Shown here piece by piece: positions 18,823-26,782 of a stretch of 44,289 nt of DNA. The stretch covers positions 1-44,289 of the forward strand of contig NZ_JAACYS010000019.1 in NCBI RefSeq assembly GCF_009996845.1. Direction: 5' to 3'. A program made the position numbers and the translations under genes. Below the pieces are notes generated by a model. It did no database searches. It was not told where the DNA came from and was given only the letters and a program-made list of their open reading frames with translations. The stretch is from Pallidibacillus pasinlerensis (GTDB lineage: Bacteria; Bacillota; Bacilli; Bacillales; Caldibacillaceae). Every line of letters starts with the position of its first letter. The first letter of the stretch is position 1.

Positions 18823-18831
18823 ATTATAGCA
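18823..18831 (-). promoter_or_regulatory. Extended -10 promoter element upstream of helD
   Basis: TGCTATAAT on the minus strand is a perfect extended -10 (TGnTATAAT). No good -35 lies 17 bp upstream, which is common with extended -10 elements. It lies about 125 bp before the helD start, leaving a long leader. Confidence 0.5.
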
Positions 18832-18903
18832 TATTCTTATACTCAAAATAAATACTTTTTCATGCAAAATTAGTTTACCTCTTTCTATTCTTTATAAACA
18901 AGG

Positions 18904-18937
18904 AAAAGAGCAACCTGAATACGATTGCTCTTTTTTT
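18904..18937. terminator. Bidirectional terminator after the ABC exporter genes
   Basis: A perfect 10-bp stem AAAAGAGCAA/TTGCTCTTTT (18904-18913, 18925-18934) has an 11-base loop. The T-run is longer on the + strand (to 18937), yet the annotated genes that end here run leftward. See the finding on a possible + strand transcript. Confidence 0.8.
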
Positions 18938-19709
18938 AATGCTGTCCTAATATTCCCTTTTCCATCGCATGTCTTTCACAGCGTGAAAATACGATTATCC
19001 CTAACACTAAATAAACAATCGCATTTAAAATTAATGCAGTATAATCCATCAATGAAAAATCGGCTAATGTATAATTATGAATTGCAATTTGTCTTACCAT
19101 ATCAACTCCCTTTACAACAGGGAAAAATACTAAAAACGGGGCAACGGATAACGGTACAAAGGTTAAACCAGCAAATATAAATTGCGAGATTTGTAAAAAG
19201 GAATTAATTTGCTTAAAAATAACTGCCATACCCGCAATCATAAAACTAACCCCGATCATACTTATAATCGTCAAAACAAAAATAGGGAAAATAGATAAAA
19301 TGTCTAAATTTAACCATGTACCAGCCGTTAACATTGATAAAATTAACATAACGATTACAATCCCGATTTCAACAATTGTACTTGAAACAATTCGCGCTAA
19401 AAAGATACGCCAAGCACCAAGGGGCGACATATATAACTGTTCCAATGTCCCTAATGTTACTTCATTCATCACAACCCAACCGATTCCAGACATGACAGCC
19501 ATCGTTAAATACCAAAAAATATAGTTAATAATGACATATTGTGTATTTAACTCTGCCGTGGATGGATCACCGACTACTTGAATTCCTAAAAACATTGCTA
19601 AGAAAATGATATAAAAGCTTACGATCATACTTAACGTATTCATCCAATACCGCTTAATTAAAATCAGTTCCCTTTTCATATTTACTTTAAACAGTGTGAG
19701 CCAGGTCAA
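18936..19709 (-). CDS. ABC-2 type transporter permease
   Basis: A 257-residue integral membrane protein with six predicted spans. It has the ABC-2 layout: a cytoplasmic N-terminus, a first span (MNTLSMIVSFYIIFLAMFLG), a coupling stretch WVVMNEVTLGTLEQLYMSPLGAWRIFLARI and a C-terminal amphipathic tail. TLGTLEQLYMSP is the EAxG-like element of such exporters. Its TTG start lies inside the last codons of the ATPase gene (23-bp overlap), so the two are translationally coupled. The substrate is unknown; drugs, lipids or peptides are all possible. No other permease is nearby, so it may work as a homodimer. Confidence 0.85.
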   Translation of the reverse strand: MTWLTLFKVNMKRELILIKRYWMNTLSMIVSFYIIFLAMFLGIQVVGDPSTAELNTQYVIINYIFWYLTMAVMSGIGWVVMNEVTLGTLEQLYMSPLGAWRIFLARIVSSTIVEIGIVIVMLILSMLTAGTWLNLDILSIFPIFVLTIISMIGVSFMIAGMAVIFKQINSFLQISQFIFAGLTFVPLSVAPFLVFFPVVKGVDMVRQIAIHNYTLADFSLMDYTALILNAIVYLVLGIIVFSRCERHAMEKGILGQH

Positions 19710-20667
19710 TTTCCTTTTCCCCCTTTACAATGTTCATAAACACTTCTTCAAAATCGACGATACTTCGGTCAATCTTTTCAATCGGTGTTTGTTCCTTCTC
19801 TAATATCTCGGTAATTTTATAAAAGCCTTCACTCGTCGTAATATTCACATCTAAAATTGTTTGATTGTTGTCATTTTCTGAAATCGTAACTATGAATTCC
19901 TTTTTAAGCACTTCCTTTTGCCAATCCGATAACGGCTTTAATAATGTAAATCGATAAGCCTTACTTTCGAATAGCTGTAAGAGATTATCTACCCGATCAT
20001 CAACCACCACTTTACCATGGTTAACAATTATTACCCGTTCACATATTTCTTGTACAACAGGCATATCGTGAGTCGAAATGATAATTGTTTTTTGTTCCTC
20101 TTGAACGATTTCTTTTAATAGTCTGCGAATTTCATAGCTCGTTTCAATATCTAACCCTAATGTCGGTTCGTCTAAATAAATTACTTCCGTATCCGCTAAT
20201 AGAGCAATAGCAATGGCCACTTTTTGTTGCATCCCCCGAGAAAGTGAATTAACCATTTCATTTTCTTTTTCTTTCAAGTTGAATCGTTCTAATAAATGGT
20301 CCATTTTTTCTTGAATTTGTTTTTTGGTAAACCCTCGATTTCCCGCAAAGTACTCTAAATTTTCCTTAACCGTTAATCGCCAATATATATTACGGTTCCC
20401 TTCCAATACAACACTAATATGTCGTAAAGCTTCTAGTCTTCGTTTTTGAATATCAATACCGTTAATGTAAATTTCACCTTCATCTGGAACTAATAAACCA
20501 CACATCATTTTGATTGTTGTCGTTTTTCCAGCACCATTCGGTCCTAAAAGTCCAACAATTTCTCCCTTTTTTATCGTAAAATTTATCCCCTTTACTGCTT
20601 GCACGAGCTCTTTCGTTTTTCTTTTTTTATATGACTTTTTAACATTAGTAACTTTAACTATATCCAT
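19687..20667 (-). CDS. ABC transporter ATP-binding protein (ABC-2 exporter)
   Basis: Nucleotide-binding subunit for the adjacent permease. It shows Walker A GPNGAGKTT (about residue 40), the Q-loop region, the signature LSRGMQQKVAIAIAL, Walker B VIYLDEPTLGLD and the H-loop IIISTHDM. About 100 further residues after the NBD form the C-terminal extension common in drug and Nat-type exporters. ATG at 20667 (MDIVKVTNV) is preferred; a GTG at 20679 overlaps the AAGGGAG ribosome site, and a TTG at 20670 has the best spacing, so the start is uncertain by a codon or so. A perfect 16-bp palindrome lies 30 bp upstream and is the likely operator. Confidence 0.88.
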   Translation of the reverse strand: MDIVKVTNVKKSYKKRKTKELVQAVKGINFTIKKGEIVGLLGPNGAGKTTTIKMMCGLLVPDEGEIYINGIDIQKRRLEALRHISVVLEGNRNIYWRLTVKENLEYFAGNRGFTKKQIQEKMDHLLERFNLKEKENEMVNSLSRGMQQKVAIAIALLADTEVIYLDEPTLGLDIETSYEIRRLLKEIVQEEQKTIIISTHDMPVVQEICERVIIVNHGKVVVDDRVDNLLQLFESKAYRFTLLKPLSDWQKEVLKKEFIVTISENDNNQTILDVNITTSEGFYKITEILEKEQTPIEKIDRSIVDFEEVFMNIVKGEKEIDLAHTV

Positions 20668-20696
20668 CAAACATTCCACTCCCTTATCCGTTATTT

Positions 20697-20712
20697 AATC
20701 AAACGTTTGATT
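20697..20712. promoter_or_regulatory. Palindromic operator before the ABC exporter (AATCAAACGTTTGATT)
   Basis: A perfect 16-bp palindrome identical to the core of the array at 1225-1407. It lies about 30 bp before the ATPase start and about 50 bp downstream of a minus-strand TATAAT (near 20760). Size and symmetry resemble TetR- or LacI-family operators. No regulator gene of either family lies in the window. Confidence 0.7.
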
Positions 20713-20785
20713 GGTTTTATTTTTACGAAAATTTAAATTACATTAACTATTACGTTTCAATTATAACTTTGTTTCATTTTATAAG

Positions 20786-20829
20786 AAATCCATCTGAGGG
20801 CTGATTCGAGCTAATCTTTAGATGGATTT
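20786..20829. repeat. Inverted repeat in the exporter upstream region
   Basis: AAATCCATCT (20786-20795) and AGATGGATTT (20820-20829) form a perfect 10-bp stem around a 24-base loop. There is no U-tract on either side. It sits between the carboxypeptidase terminator and the presumed exporter promoter. Confidence 0.6.
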
Positions 20830-20864
20830 GAAAGAACGATGTACCGTTACATATTTACGGTAAT

Positions 20865-20895
20865 AAAAAAACCAACTCAAACTCGAGCTGGTTTC
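20865..20895 (-). terminator. Terminator of the D,D-carboxypeptidase gene
   Basis: AACCAACTC (20870-20878) pairs with GAGCTGGTT (20885-20893) with one wobble. On the minus strand it is followed by TTTTTTATT. It lies about 16 bp after the stop codon. Confidence 0.85.
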
Positions 20896-20910
20896 GTATT
20901 ATTAAAATTA

Positions 20911-22068
20911 CTATGCTCTTTTACGCAGTTTTTGAATTACTAATACGACAATAATCGCAGAAACACCTAAAATAGCAAGTTCCATCGTGCCTAAAAAACC
21001 ATTTGCTTGCCAGTTTTCTTCATTTTCATCAGTAATATTTTTTGTTACAGGTGCTGATAGGGACTTTAAGTTAAAGCTGGCGATTTGTTCATTTTCTCCA
21101 TTATATATTGATAATACACCTGAAGGGTTAATTTTATTCGAGACTTTATCATGAATATTCACCGTATATATTAAATCGTCTTCAGCAACAAACTCTTCAT
21201 TATCCACTGTAAACTTTGACCCTTTTGGGATAACTTCTGTTTTAAAATTATTAAATCCATAATCAAACAAACTTAGTGTTTCAGCATACGGTTCATTTTT
21301 TAAATTCGTTTTCATTGTGACAGCTATTAAATCTAAATCCCCTTTTGTCGCTGTTGTCACTAACGTAAAACCTGATTGACTAACAAACCCATTTTTGCCA
21401 CCAGTAATTTCTGCATCGTAAGGAAATTCACCAAGCACGAGACGGTGATGATTGACTATTGTCGTATCCCATGATTCGCCATCCCATTCATACTCTTGAA
21501 TTTTAAATATTGATCGGAAAATCTCATTTTCCATCGCATGTTGTGTAATTCTTGCCATATCGTAGGCAGTTGTATAATGGTTTTCCCCGTACAATCCGTG
21601 AGGGTTTTCAAAATGAGTACTACTAACACCAATATAATCTTGTAAATATACATTAAAATTCTTTTCGAAGTTAGTCAGCGATCCATCAATATGTTCAGCA
21701 ATCGCAATTGCAGCATCATTACCAGAGTTAACAACCATACCGATAATCAGCTTTTCCAACGAAACAATTTCCCCAGGTTCTAAATAAACCGTTGTTCCTT
21801 CAACTTTCGTCGCCTGTTCACTAACGACAACTTGATCAGATAGAACACCATTTTCAATCGCATAAATTGCAGTTGCAATTTTCGTTATACTCGCCGGATT
21901 CATTCGCACAAATTCATTTTTCCCGTAAATAACTTGTCCAGATTTCGCATCCATTAATATCGCAGCCTCACTTGAAACATCAGGTTCTTCGATAGTTTCG
22001 GCAGCAATTTGTAATGGAAACAAAAAGAAAAATACGATAAAAGTCATAAAAAATTTCCTTTTAATCAT
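20911..22068 (-). CDS. D-alanyl-D-alanine carboxypeptidase (PBP5/DacF type)
   Basis: Serine peptidase that trims the terminal D-Ala from peptidoglycan stem peptides outside the membrane. It has a signal sequence (MIKRKFFMTFIVFFFLFPLQIAAE), the SxxK motif as PASITK, the SxN motif as VNSGND and the third motif in GGKNGFV, where Asn (codon 21391-21393) replaces the usual Thr or Ser of KTG/KSG. A beta-rich C-terminal domain and a final membrane span (LAILGVSAIIVVLVIQ) followed by KLRKRA anchor it. ATG at 22068 follows AAAAGGTG at good distance; an ATG seven codons earlier has no ribosome site. The gene stands alone with a terminator. Confidence 0.9.
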   Translation of the reverse strand: MIKRKFFMTFIVFFFLFPLQIAAETIEEPDVSSEAAILMDAKSGQVIYGKNEFVRMNPASITKIATAIYAIENGVLSDQVVVSEQATKVEGTTVYLEPGEIVSLEKLIIGMVVNSGNDAAIAIAEHIDGSLTNFEKNFNVYLQDYIGVSSTHFENPHGLYGENHYTTAYDMARITQHAMENEIFRSIFKIQEYEWDGESWDTTIVNHHRLVLGEFPYDAEITGGKNGFVSQSGFTLVTTATKGDLDLIAVTMKTNLKNEPYAETLSLFDYGFNNFKTEVIPKGSKFTVDNEEFVAEDDLIYTVNIHDKVSNKINPSGVLSIYNGENEQIASFNLKSLSAPVTKNITDENEENWQANGFLGTMELAILGVSAIIVVLVIQKLRKRA

Positions 22069-22221
22069 AAAAAAACACCTTTTGTTCATTAAAAATTCGA
22101 CTCTATTAACCTAAAGCAACATTATACATAAGTTCACTATTTTTTTAAACTAAGATACAACTTTTTTCGACAATTTTCTCTTAATTAGCCCTCTACATTC
22201 ATTATTATTTTTCGAAAAAAA

Positions 22222-22255
22222 TAAAAAGCCGCCCCATAAATTTCCGGGACAGCCA
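22222..22255 (-). terminator. Terminator of the DUF1002 gene
   Basis: GCCGCCCC (22228-22235) pairs with GGGACAGC (22246-22253) including two G-U pairs on the minus strand, followed by TTTTTATTTTT. It lies about 10 bp after the stop codon. Confidence 0.85.
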
Positions 22256-22262
22256 CTAGTTT

Positions 22263-23168
22263 TTAAGAAAATAAATTAACAAAGAAGTTGACGATAGCCA
22301 TAAAAATATCTTTAATGAAATTCCATATTTTTACGAACACATTAGGATCTACTTCACCTAGTTTATCTTTAATAACATTTGTCAATTTATCTAATTGACC
22401 TTTTAATTCATCAAAGTTAATATTTAAATTTCGCATTTGCTCAAATAAATTAATGAGCATTTGTTTATATTCATCAGGGATTTCGATGTTTAGCTTCTTC
22501 AATTGTTCTTCAATAATTTGTTGGATTTCTTCTTTCGTTGCTGGCTTTTGTTCAGCAATTGCTTTTTTAATTTCAGTCATCAATTGACTGACTTGGTCCT
22601 CATTTAGTCCTGCTTCTTCAGCCAATTTCGTTGATAAATCAAGTTCTTGATTCGCTACATCTAGCCTTGCTGTATCTAATTCTTCACCCGTTTCTTCGTA
22701 CGCTTTAAAAATACCTGTTAAAGCAGAATGTCCTGTCACTCGAACCGGTGATGCAACGGTAATTTCCGCATCTTCTATCCCTGCAGTGAGCAATGCATTG
22801 GCATACATCTCATCCGTTACTTCTGTAATATTTTCAGGAGTGGCTTGGATAACTTTAATACCTTCCCCTTTATCTAATCGTTTGATTTTGGCGGAAGAAT
22901 ACATATTGGAGTTTGGATCTCCATTAATATATTTTGCTGCATCCGCTCCAGTAACGATAATTTCCTTTACTTCTCCTTCTTCATCAACCTTTAAAAGTCT
23001 TCTCGTTTCTTCTTTTTGTGACTCTGACAACCGTTCTCCTAATACAACAATGGTTGGTCCGTCTTTTTCATCAATCACATTATCATTTGCATAAACAAAA
23101 GAATTACCAATACTAAGAGTCAAGAATATACTTAATAACAATAACATCAATTGCTTCATTTTTTTCAT
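22263..23168 (-). CDS. Secreted DUF1002 (YpuA-like) protein
   Basis: A 301-residue exported protein. A signal peptide (about residues 1-28, ending VYAND) is followed by the DUF1002 core: TIVVLGERLSESQKEETRRLL, EIIVTGADAAKYI, YSSAKIKRL and ITVASPVRVTGHSALTGIFKAYEE, which match the YpuA family. Next comes a helical segment predicted to be coiled (about residues 170-270, rich in E, K, Q and L), then a hydrophobic C-terminus (FVKIWNFIKDIFMAIVNFFVNLF) that may sit on the membrane surface. YpuA's role is not established, though it has been linked to cell-envelope stress. Single gene with TAGGAG ribosome site and strong terminator. Confidence 0.85.
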   Translation of the reverse strand: MKKMKQLMLLLLSIFLTLSIGNSFVYANDNVIDEKDGPTIVVLGERLSESQKEETRRLLKVDEEGEVKEIIVTGADAAKYINGDPNSNMYSSAKIKRLDKGEGIKVIQATPENITEVTDEMYANALLTAGIEDAEITVASPVRVTGHSALTGIFKAYEETGEELDTARLDVANQELDLSTKLAEEAGLNEDQVSQLMTEIKKAIAEQKPATKEEIQQIIEEQLKKLNIEIPDEYKQMLINLFEQMRNLNINFDELKGQLDKLTNVIKDKLGEVDPNVFVKIWNFIKDIFMAIVNFFVNLFS

Positions 23169-23416
23169 TTACATTCAACTCCTAATTTATTTAGGTAAAA
23201 ACTTATCTCATATATCTATAATAATTTGTTTTCGCGGATAATCAAATAGAGATTTTATTAAAAAGGGATTAATTTAAATCTTGCAAAAAACTTCCTTGTC
23301 ATTATTTTCTTTATCCATTCGTTTAATTATATGGTATATTAAGTATTATCTTAAGTTTATATTTAGAGTTTACAAGTTTGCTATGACGATACGAGGGATA
23401 AATAGGGAGAGAGAGC

Positions 23417-24049
23417 ATGAATAATAAAAAAAATAGTATTTATATACTTTTAACTGATACGGGAACCTTGTTCACAAAAATGATCAAGTGGTTCACGAAC
23501 GCTCCATATAACCATGTATCCATTGTTTTTGACGATGAATTAAATGAAATATATAGCTTTGGAAGAAAAAATCCACGTAACCCTCTTCGAGCAGGTTTTA
23601 TACGTGAGGATGTTTATTTTGGTACGTACCGATATTTTGAAGATACACGTTGCTTAATTTTAAAATTAGAAGTGTCTGTTGAAGAGTATAAAAATATACG
23701 AGAAAAAGTTGAAAGTTTTGAAATGAATAAAGATAGGTTTTCGTACAATTTATTAGGTTTAATCGGTATACTTATGAGTCATCCAATTCATAATAACGAT
23801 TCTTATTTCTGCTCTCAATTTGTAGCGGAAGTTTTACAAGATAGCGGTGTTCAATTATGGAATTTTCCTCCAGCTTTAGTCACACCAGTTGACTTTTTCG
23901 TTCATCGCCGATTTGATTTTGTATACGAAGGAAAATTATACGATTATCCTTATTTGGATCGTGATTTATTAGAAAATGCAAAATCGGAAAATCGGATGTT
24001 GGAACATCTTAATCCTTTAAAACTAATAAAAAAACTTCGTCCATTATAA
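23417..24049 (+). CDS. YiiX/YycO-type permuted papain-like protein
   Basis: A 210-residue protein without a signal peptide. PYNHVSIVFDD contains the histidine and DSYFCSQFVAEVLQ the cysteine expected of the permuted NlpC/P60 (papain-like) fold, in the order His then Cys. Members include YiiX and YycO and are thought to be amidases or thioesterases acting on lipids or peptides; no substrate can be deduced here. The C-terminal 50 residues are charged and basic. It is the only + strand gene in this part of the window and starts after GGGAGAGAG. It converges on the polyamine operon and shares the terminator between them. Confidence 0.7.
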   Translation: MNNKKNSIYILLTDTGTLFTKMIKWFTNAPYNHVSIVFDDELNEIYSFGRKNPRNPLRAGFIREDVYFGTYRYFEDTRCLILKLEVSVEEYKNIREKVESFEMNKDRFSYNLLGLIGILMSHPIHNNDSYFCSQFVAEVLQDSGVQLWNFPPALVTPVDFFVHRRFDFVYEGKLYDYPYLDRDLLENAKSENRMLEHLNPLKLIKKLRPL

Positions 24050-24063
24050 TTAACATAAGTAAC

Positions 24064-24098
24064 GAAAAGGGGCTACATATTTGTTAGCCCCTTTTCTT
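24064..24098. terminator. Bidirectional terminator between the YiiX-like gene and potD
   Basis: A perfect 11-bp stem AAAAGGGGCTA/TAGCCCCTTTT (24065-24075, 24085-24095) lies between two convergent genes, with A- and T-runs that suit both directions. Confidence 0.9.
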
Positions 24099-25173
24099 AT
24101 TTCGCATGCATTTTAAATTCTAAATATAATTCATTATAGTAATTCAACATATCTGGACCTAGGTTTTCGTACACTTCCAGTTTGTCTGTTAATTCCGGTG
24201 ATGGGTAAAAACGTTCATCAGTCACCGTTTCTTCTGGTAACAGTTCCATGGCAGCTTTATTCGGGGTGGAATATCCAACATAATCAGCATTCTGTGCTGC
24301 AACTTCAGCATCTAGCATAAAATTAATAAATTTATGGGCTCCATCTACATTTTTAGCTGTTTTAGGAATGACCATATTATCAAACCACAGATTCGATCCT
24401 TCTTCTGGTACAGCATAGTCGAGATTTTCATTTTCCCACATCATATCTGCTGCATCACCACTCCAAACAACACCAATTGGAGCATCTTCATTTACCATTA
24501 ACATCTTAATTTCATCACCGACAATAGCCTTAATATTCGGTTGTAATTTTACAAGTTTGTCCTTTGCTTCCTGTAAATGATCTTTATTTGTATCATTTAA
24601 AGAATAATGTAAACTGTTCAAGCCAAATCCGATAACTTCACGGGCTCCATCAACAAGTAAAATTTGGTTTTTTAAGTCAGGTGCCCATAAATCATCCCAA
24701 CTAGTAAACGTTCTTCCTTCTTCTAACATCGTCGGATTATATACAATCCCAACCGTTCCCCAAAAATATGGAACAGAATACTCATTACCTGGATCAAAAG
24801 CCAAGTCTAGAAAACGCTCATCAATATTTTTTAAATTCGGCAGTTTAGAATGATCTAATGGGATGAGCGCGTCATTTTCCTTCATCCGTTCAATGGCATA
24901 TTCTGAAGGAACGGCGATATCATACGCTGTACCACCTTGATCAATTTTCACCATCATCGCTTCATTGGAATCAAAAGTTTCATAAATGACTTTAATACCT
25001 GTTTCTTCTTCAAATTGATCAATTAAGTCAGGGTCAATATACTCGCCCCAGTTATATACTGTAATTGTATTATTACCAGCATAACCTTCCGCAGCATTTA
25101 AACGATTGACAATAAAAATGAGCAGAAACGAAATGACAAAAACGGTAACAAAAGCTTGAACTAATTTTCTCAT
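24097..25173 (-). CDS. potD: Spermidine/putrescine ABC transporter substrate-binding protein (PotD)
   Basis: Extracellular receptor of the polyamine importer. The family opening ITVYNWGEYIDPDLIDQFEEETGIKV, plus YDIAVPSEYAIERM and YFWGTVGIVYNP, identifies it. The N-terminus (MRKLVQAFVTVFVISFLLIFIVNRLNAAEG) is a single hydrophobic segment with no cysteine, so this is not a standard lipoprotein; it may be held by an uncleaved signal anchor. Length is 358 residues. It overlaps potC by 4 bp (ATGA) and is the last gene of the operon before the terminator. Polyamine specificity comes from family similarity and the PotABCD order. Confidence 0.92.
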   Translation of the reverse strand: MRKLVQAFVTVFVISFLLIFIVNRLNAAEGYAGNNTITVYNWGEYIDPDLIDQFEEETGIKVIYETFDSNEAMMVKIDQGGTAYDIAVPSEYAIERMKENDALIPLDHSKLPNLKNIDERFLDLAFDPGNEYSVPYFWGTVGIVYNPTMLEEGRTFTSWDDLWAPDLKNQILLVDGAREVIGFGLNSLHYSLNDTNKDHLQEAKDKLVKLQPNIKAIVGDEIKMLMVNEDAPIGVVWSGDAADMMWENENLDYAVPEEGSNLWFDNMVIPKTAKNVDGAHKFINFMLDAEVAAQNADYVGYSTPNKAAMELLPEETVTDERFYPSPELTDKLEVYENLGPDMLNYYNELYLEFKMHAK

Positions 25174-25982
25174 TTTCTAGCCCCCAATCCGAACATCCGG
25201 CCGTTGGCATTCGTTCTTTTCGAAATAAAGTAATAACCAATGACAAGAAGAATTGTAAACAAGAATAATATTGTCGATAAAGCATTAATCGTTAAGGAAA
25301 CCCCTTGACGAGCCATCGAGTAAATTTCAACAGATAAAGTTGTGAATCCATTCCCTGTCACGAAAAAAGTTACCGCAAAATCATCTAAAGAGTACGTTAG
25401 CGCCATGAAAAAACCAGCAAAAATCCCTGGTGTAATATATGGTAAAATTACTTTTGTCAAAACATGATATCGGTTCGCTCCCAAGTCCTTGGCAGCAGCT
25501 ATTAACGAAGGACTCATTTCTTGTAATTTAGGTAGTACCATGATAACAACAATTGGCACAGAAAAAGCGATATGGGCTAACAAAACAGAAAAGAATCCTA
25601 ACTGTATTCCAATAAAAGTAAATAATATTAAAAAGGATGCACCAATTACAACATCAGGACTAACAATTAAAATGTTATTCAATGATAATAAGAGATTTTT
25701 CATCTTATTTTTTCTAATATACCAAACAGCAATCGCACCTAGCGTACCGATTATTGTAGATATTGCTGCGGAAAGTAGCGCAATGATAATCGTATTTAAA
25801 ACAATAATGAGTAGTCGAGTATCTGAAAGTAGTTCTCCATACCATTCCCAAGTAAAACTCTCGAATGCATACATTTTACCGCCACTATTGAATGAATAAT
25901 ACATTAAATAGAAAATCGGAGCGTACAAAATGACAAAGACAATCGCTAAATATATTGTTGATGGTTTAAATTTTCTCTTCAT
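25170..25982 (-). CDS. potC: Spermidine/putrescine ABC transporter permease (PotC)
   Basis: A 270-residue membrane subunit with six spans. The binding-protein-dependent permease signature (EAA loop) appears as AAAKDLGANRYHVLTKVILPYITPGIFAG, which contacts PotA. The opening FVILYAPIFYLMYYSFNSGG is typical of PotC. It overlaps both neighbours by 4 bp (ATGA), giving tight translational coupling in the order potA-potB-potC-potD. Confidence 0.93.
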   Translation of the reverse strand: MKRKFKPSTIYLAIVFVILYAPIFYLMYYSFNSGGKMYAFESFTWEWYGELLSDTRLLIIVLNTIIIALLSAAISTIIGTLGAIAVWYIRKNKMKNLLLSLNNILIVSPDVVIGASFLILFTFIGIQLGFFSVLLAHIAFSVPIVVIMVLPKLQEMSPSLIAAAKDLGANRYHVLTKVILPYITPGIFAGFFMALTYSLDDFAVTFFVTGNGFTTLSVEIYSMARQGVSLTINALSTILFLFTILLVIGYYFISKRTNANGRMFGLGARK

Positions 25983-26782
25983 AATTTAATCCCCCGCTTC
26001 CGACTTCCTGAAATTACCATGATGAATACCATGATGATAATTAAAAATACCGCAATCGTAGAACCCATCCCCCAGTTTTGTGTTACTAAAAAGTGCTGTT
26101 CAACAGCTGTACCTAGGGTAATCACACGGTTTCCAGCAATAAGACGTGTTAGCATAAATAAACTTAATGCTGGGATAAATACTACTTGGCACCCAGATTT
26201 CACTCCATCAAGTGTTAAAGGAAAAATCACGTGACTAAACGTCGTCCAATTTGATGCTCCTAAATCTTTAGAAGCATCTACTAATGATGGATTTAATTTA
26301 TCTAATGCATTATAAATTGGCAAAATCATAAATGGTATAAAAATATAAACGGACACAAAAATAAAACTGAAATCCGTAAATAATAATTGCTGTCTACCAA
26401 TCCCGAATGTTTCTAACATCGCATTTGCAAAACCATACGTGCCAAAAATTCCAATAAAGGCATAAGCTTTTAATAATAGGTTAATCCAAGAAGGAACAAT
26501 AATTAATAATAACCATAGTTGCTTATATTTTAATTTCGTTAAAAAGTATGCCGTTGGATAAGCAATAAGCAATGAAAATGCTGTAATTAAAAAGGCATAC
26601 CAAAAGGAACTTAAAGCCATTTTTAAATAAACAGGTGTGAAAAACTTTATATAATTTTCAAATGTAAAATCACCATGTATGTCAAAAAATGAATAATAAA
26701 CGATTAATACGATTGGTAGGACAACGAAAAGTACAATAAAAACAACGTAAGGGACAAGATACCAATTTCGATCTTTTACCAT
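25979..26782 (-). CDS. potB: Spermidine/putrescine ABC transporter permease (PotB)
   Basis: A 267-residue partner permease to PotC, with six spans. The EAA loop reads DASKDLGASNWTTFSHVIFPLTLDGVKSG. The N-terminal WYLVPYVVFIVLFVVLPIVLIVYYSFFD is typical of PotB. Its ATG overlaps the potA stop by one base (TAATG) and follows a GAGG site inside potA, so it depends on potA translation. Confidence 0.93.
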   Translation of the reverse strand: MVKDRNWYLVPYVVFIVLFVVLPIVLIVYYSFFDIHGDFTFENYIKFFTPVYLKMALSSFWYAFLITAFSLLIAYPTAYFLTKLKYKQLWLLLIIVPSWINLLLKAYAFIGIFGTYGFANAMLETFGIGRQQLLFTDFSFIFVSVYIFIPFMILPIYNALDKLNPSLVDASKDLGASNWTTFSHVIFPLTLDGVKSGCQVVFIPALSLFMLTRLIAGNRVITLGTAVEQHFLVTQNWGMGSTIAVFLIIIMVFIMVISGSRKRGIKL

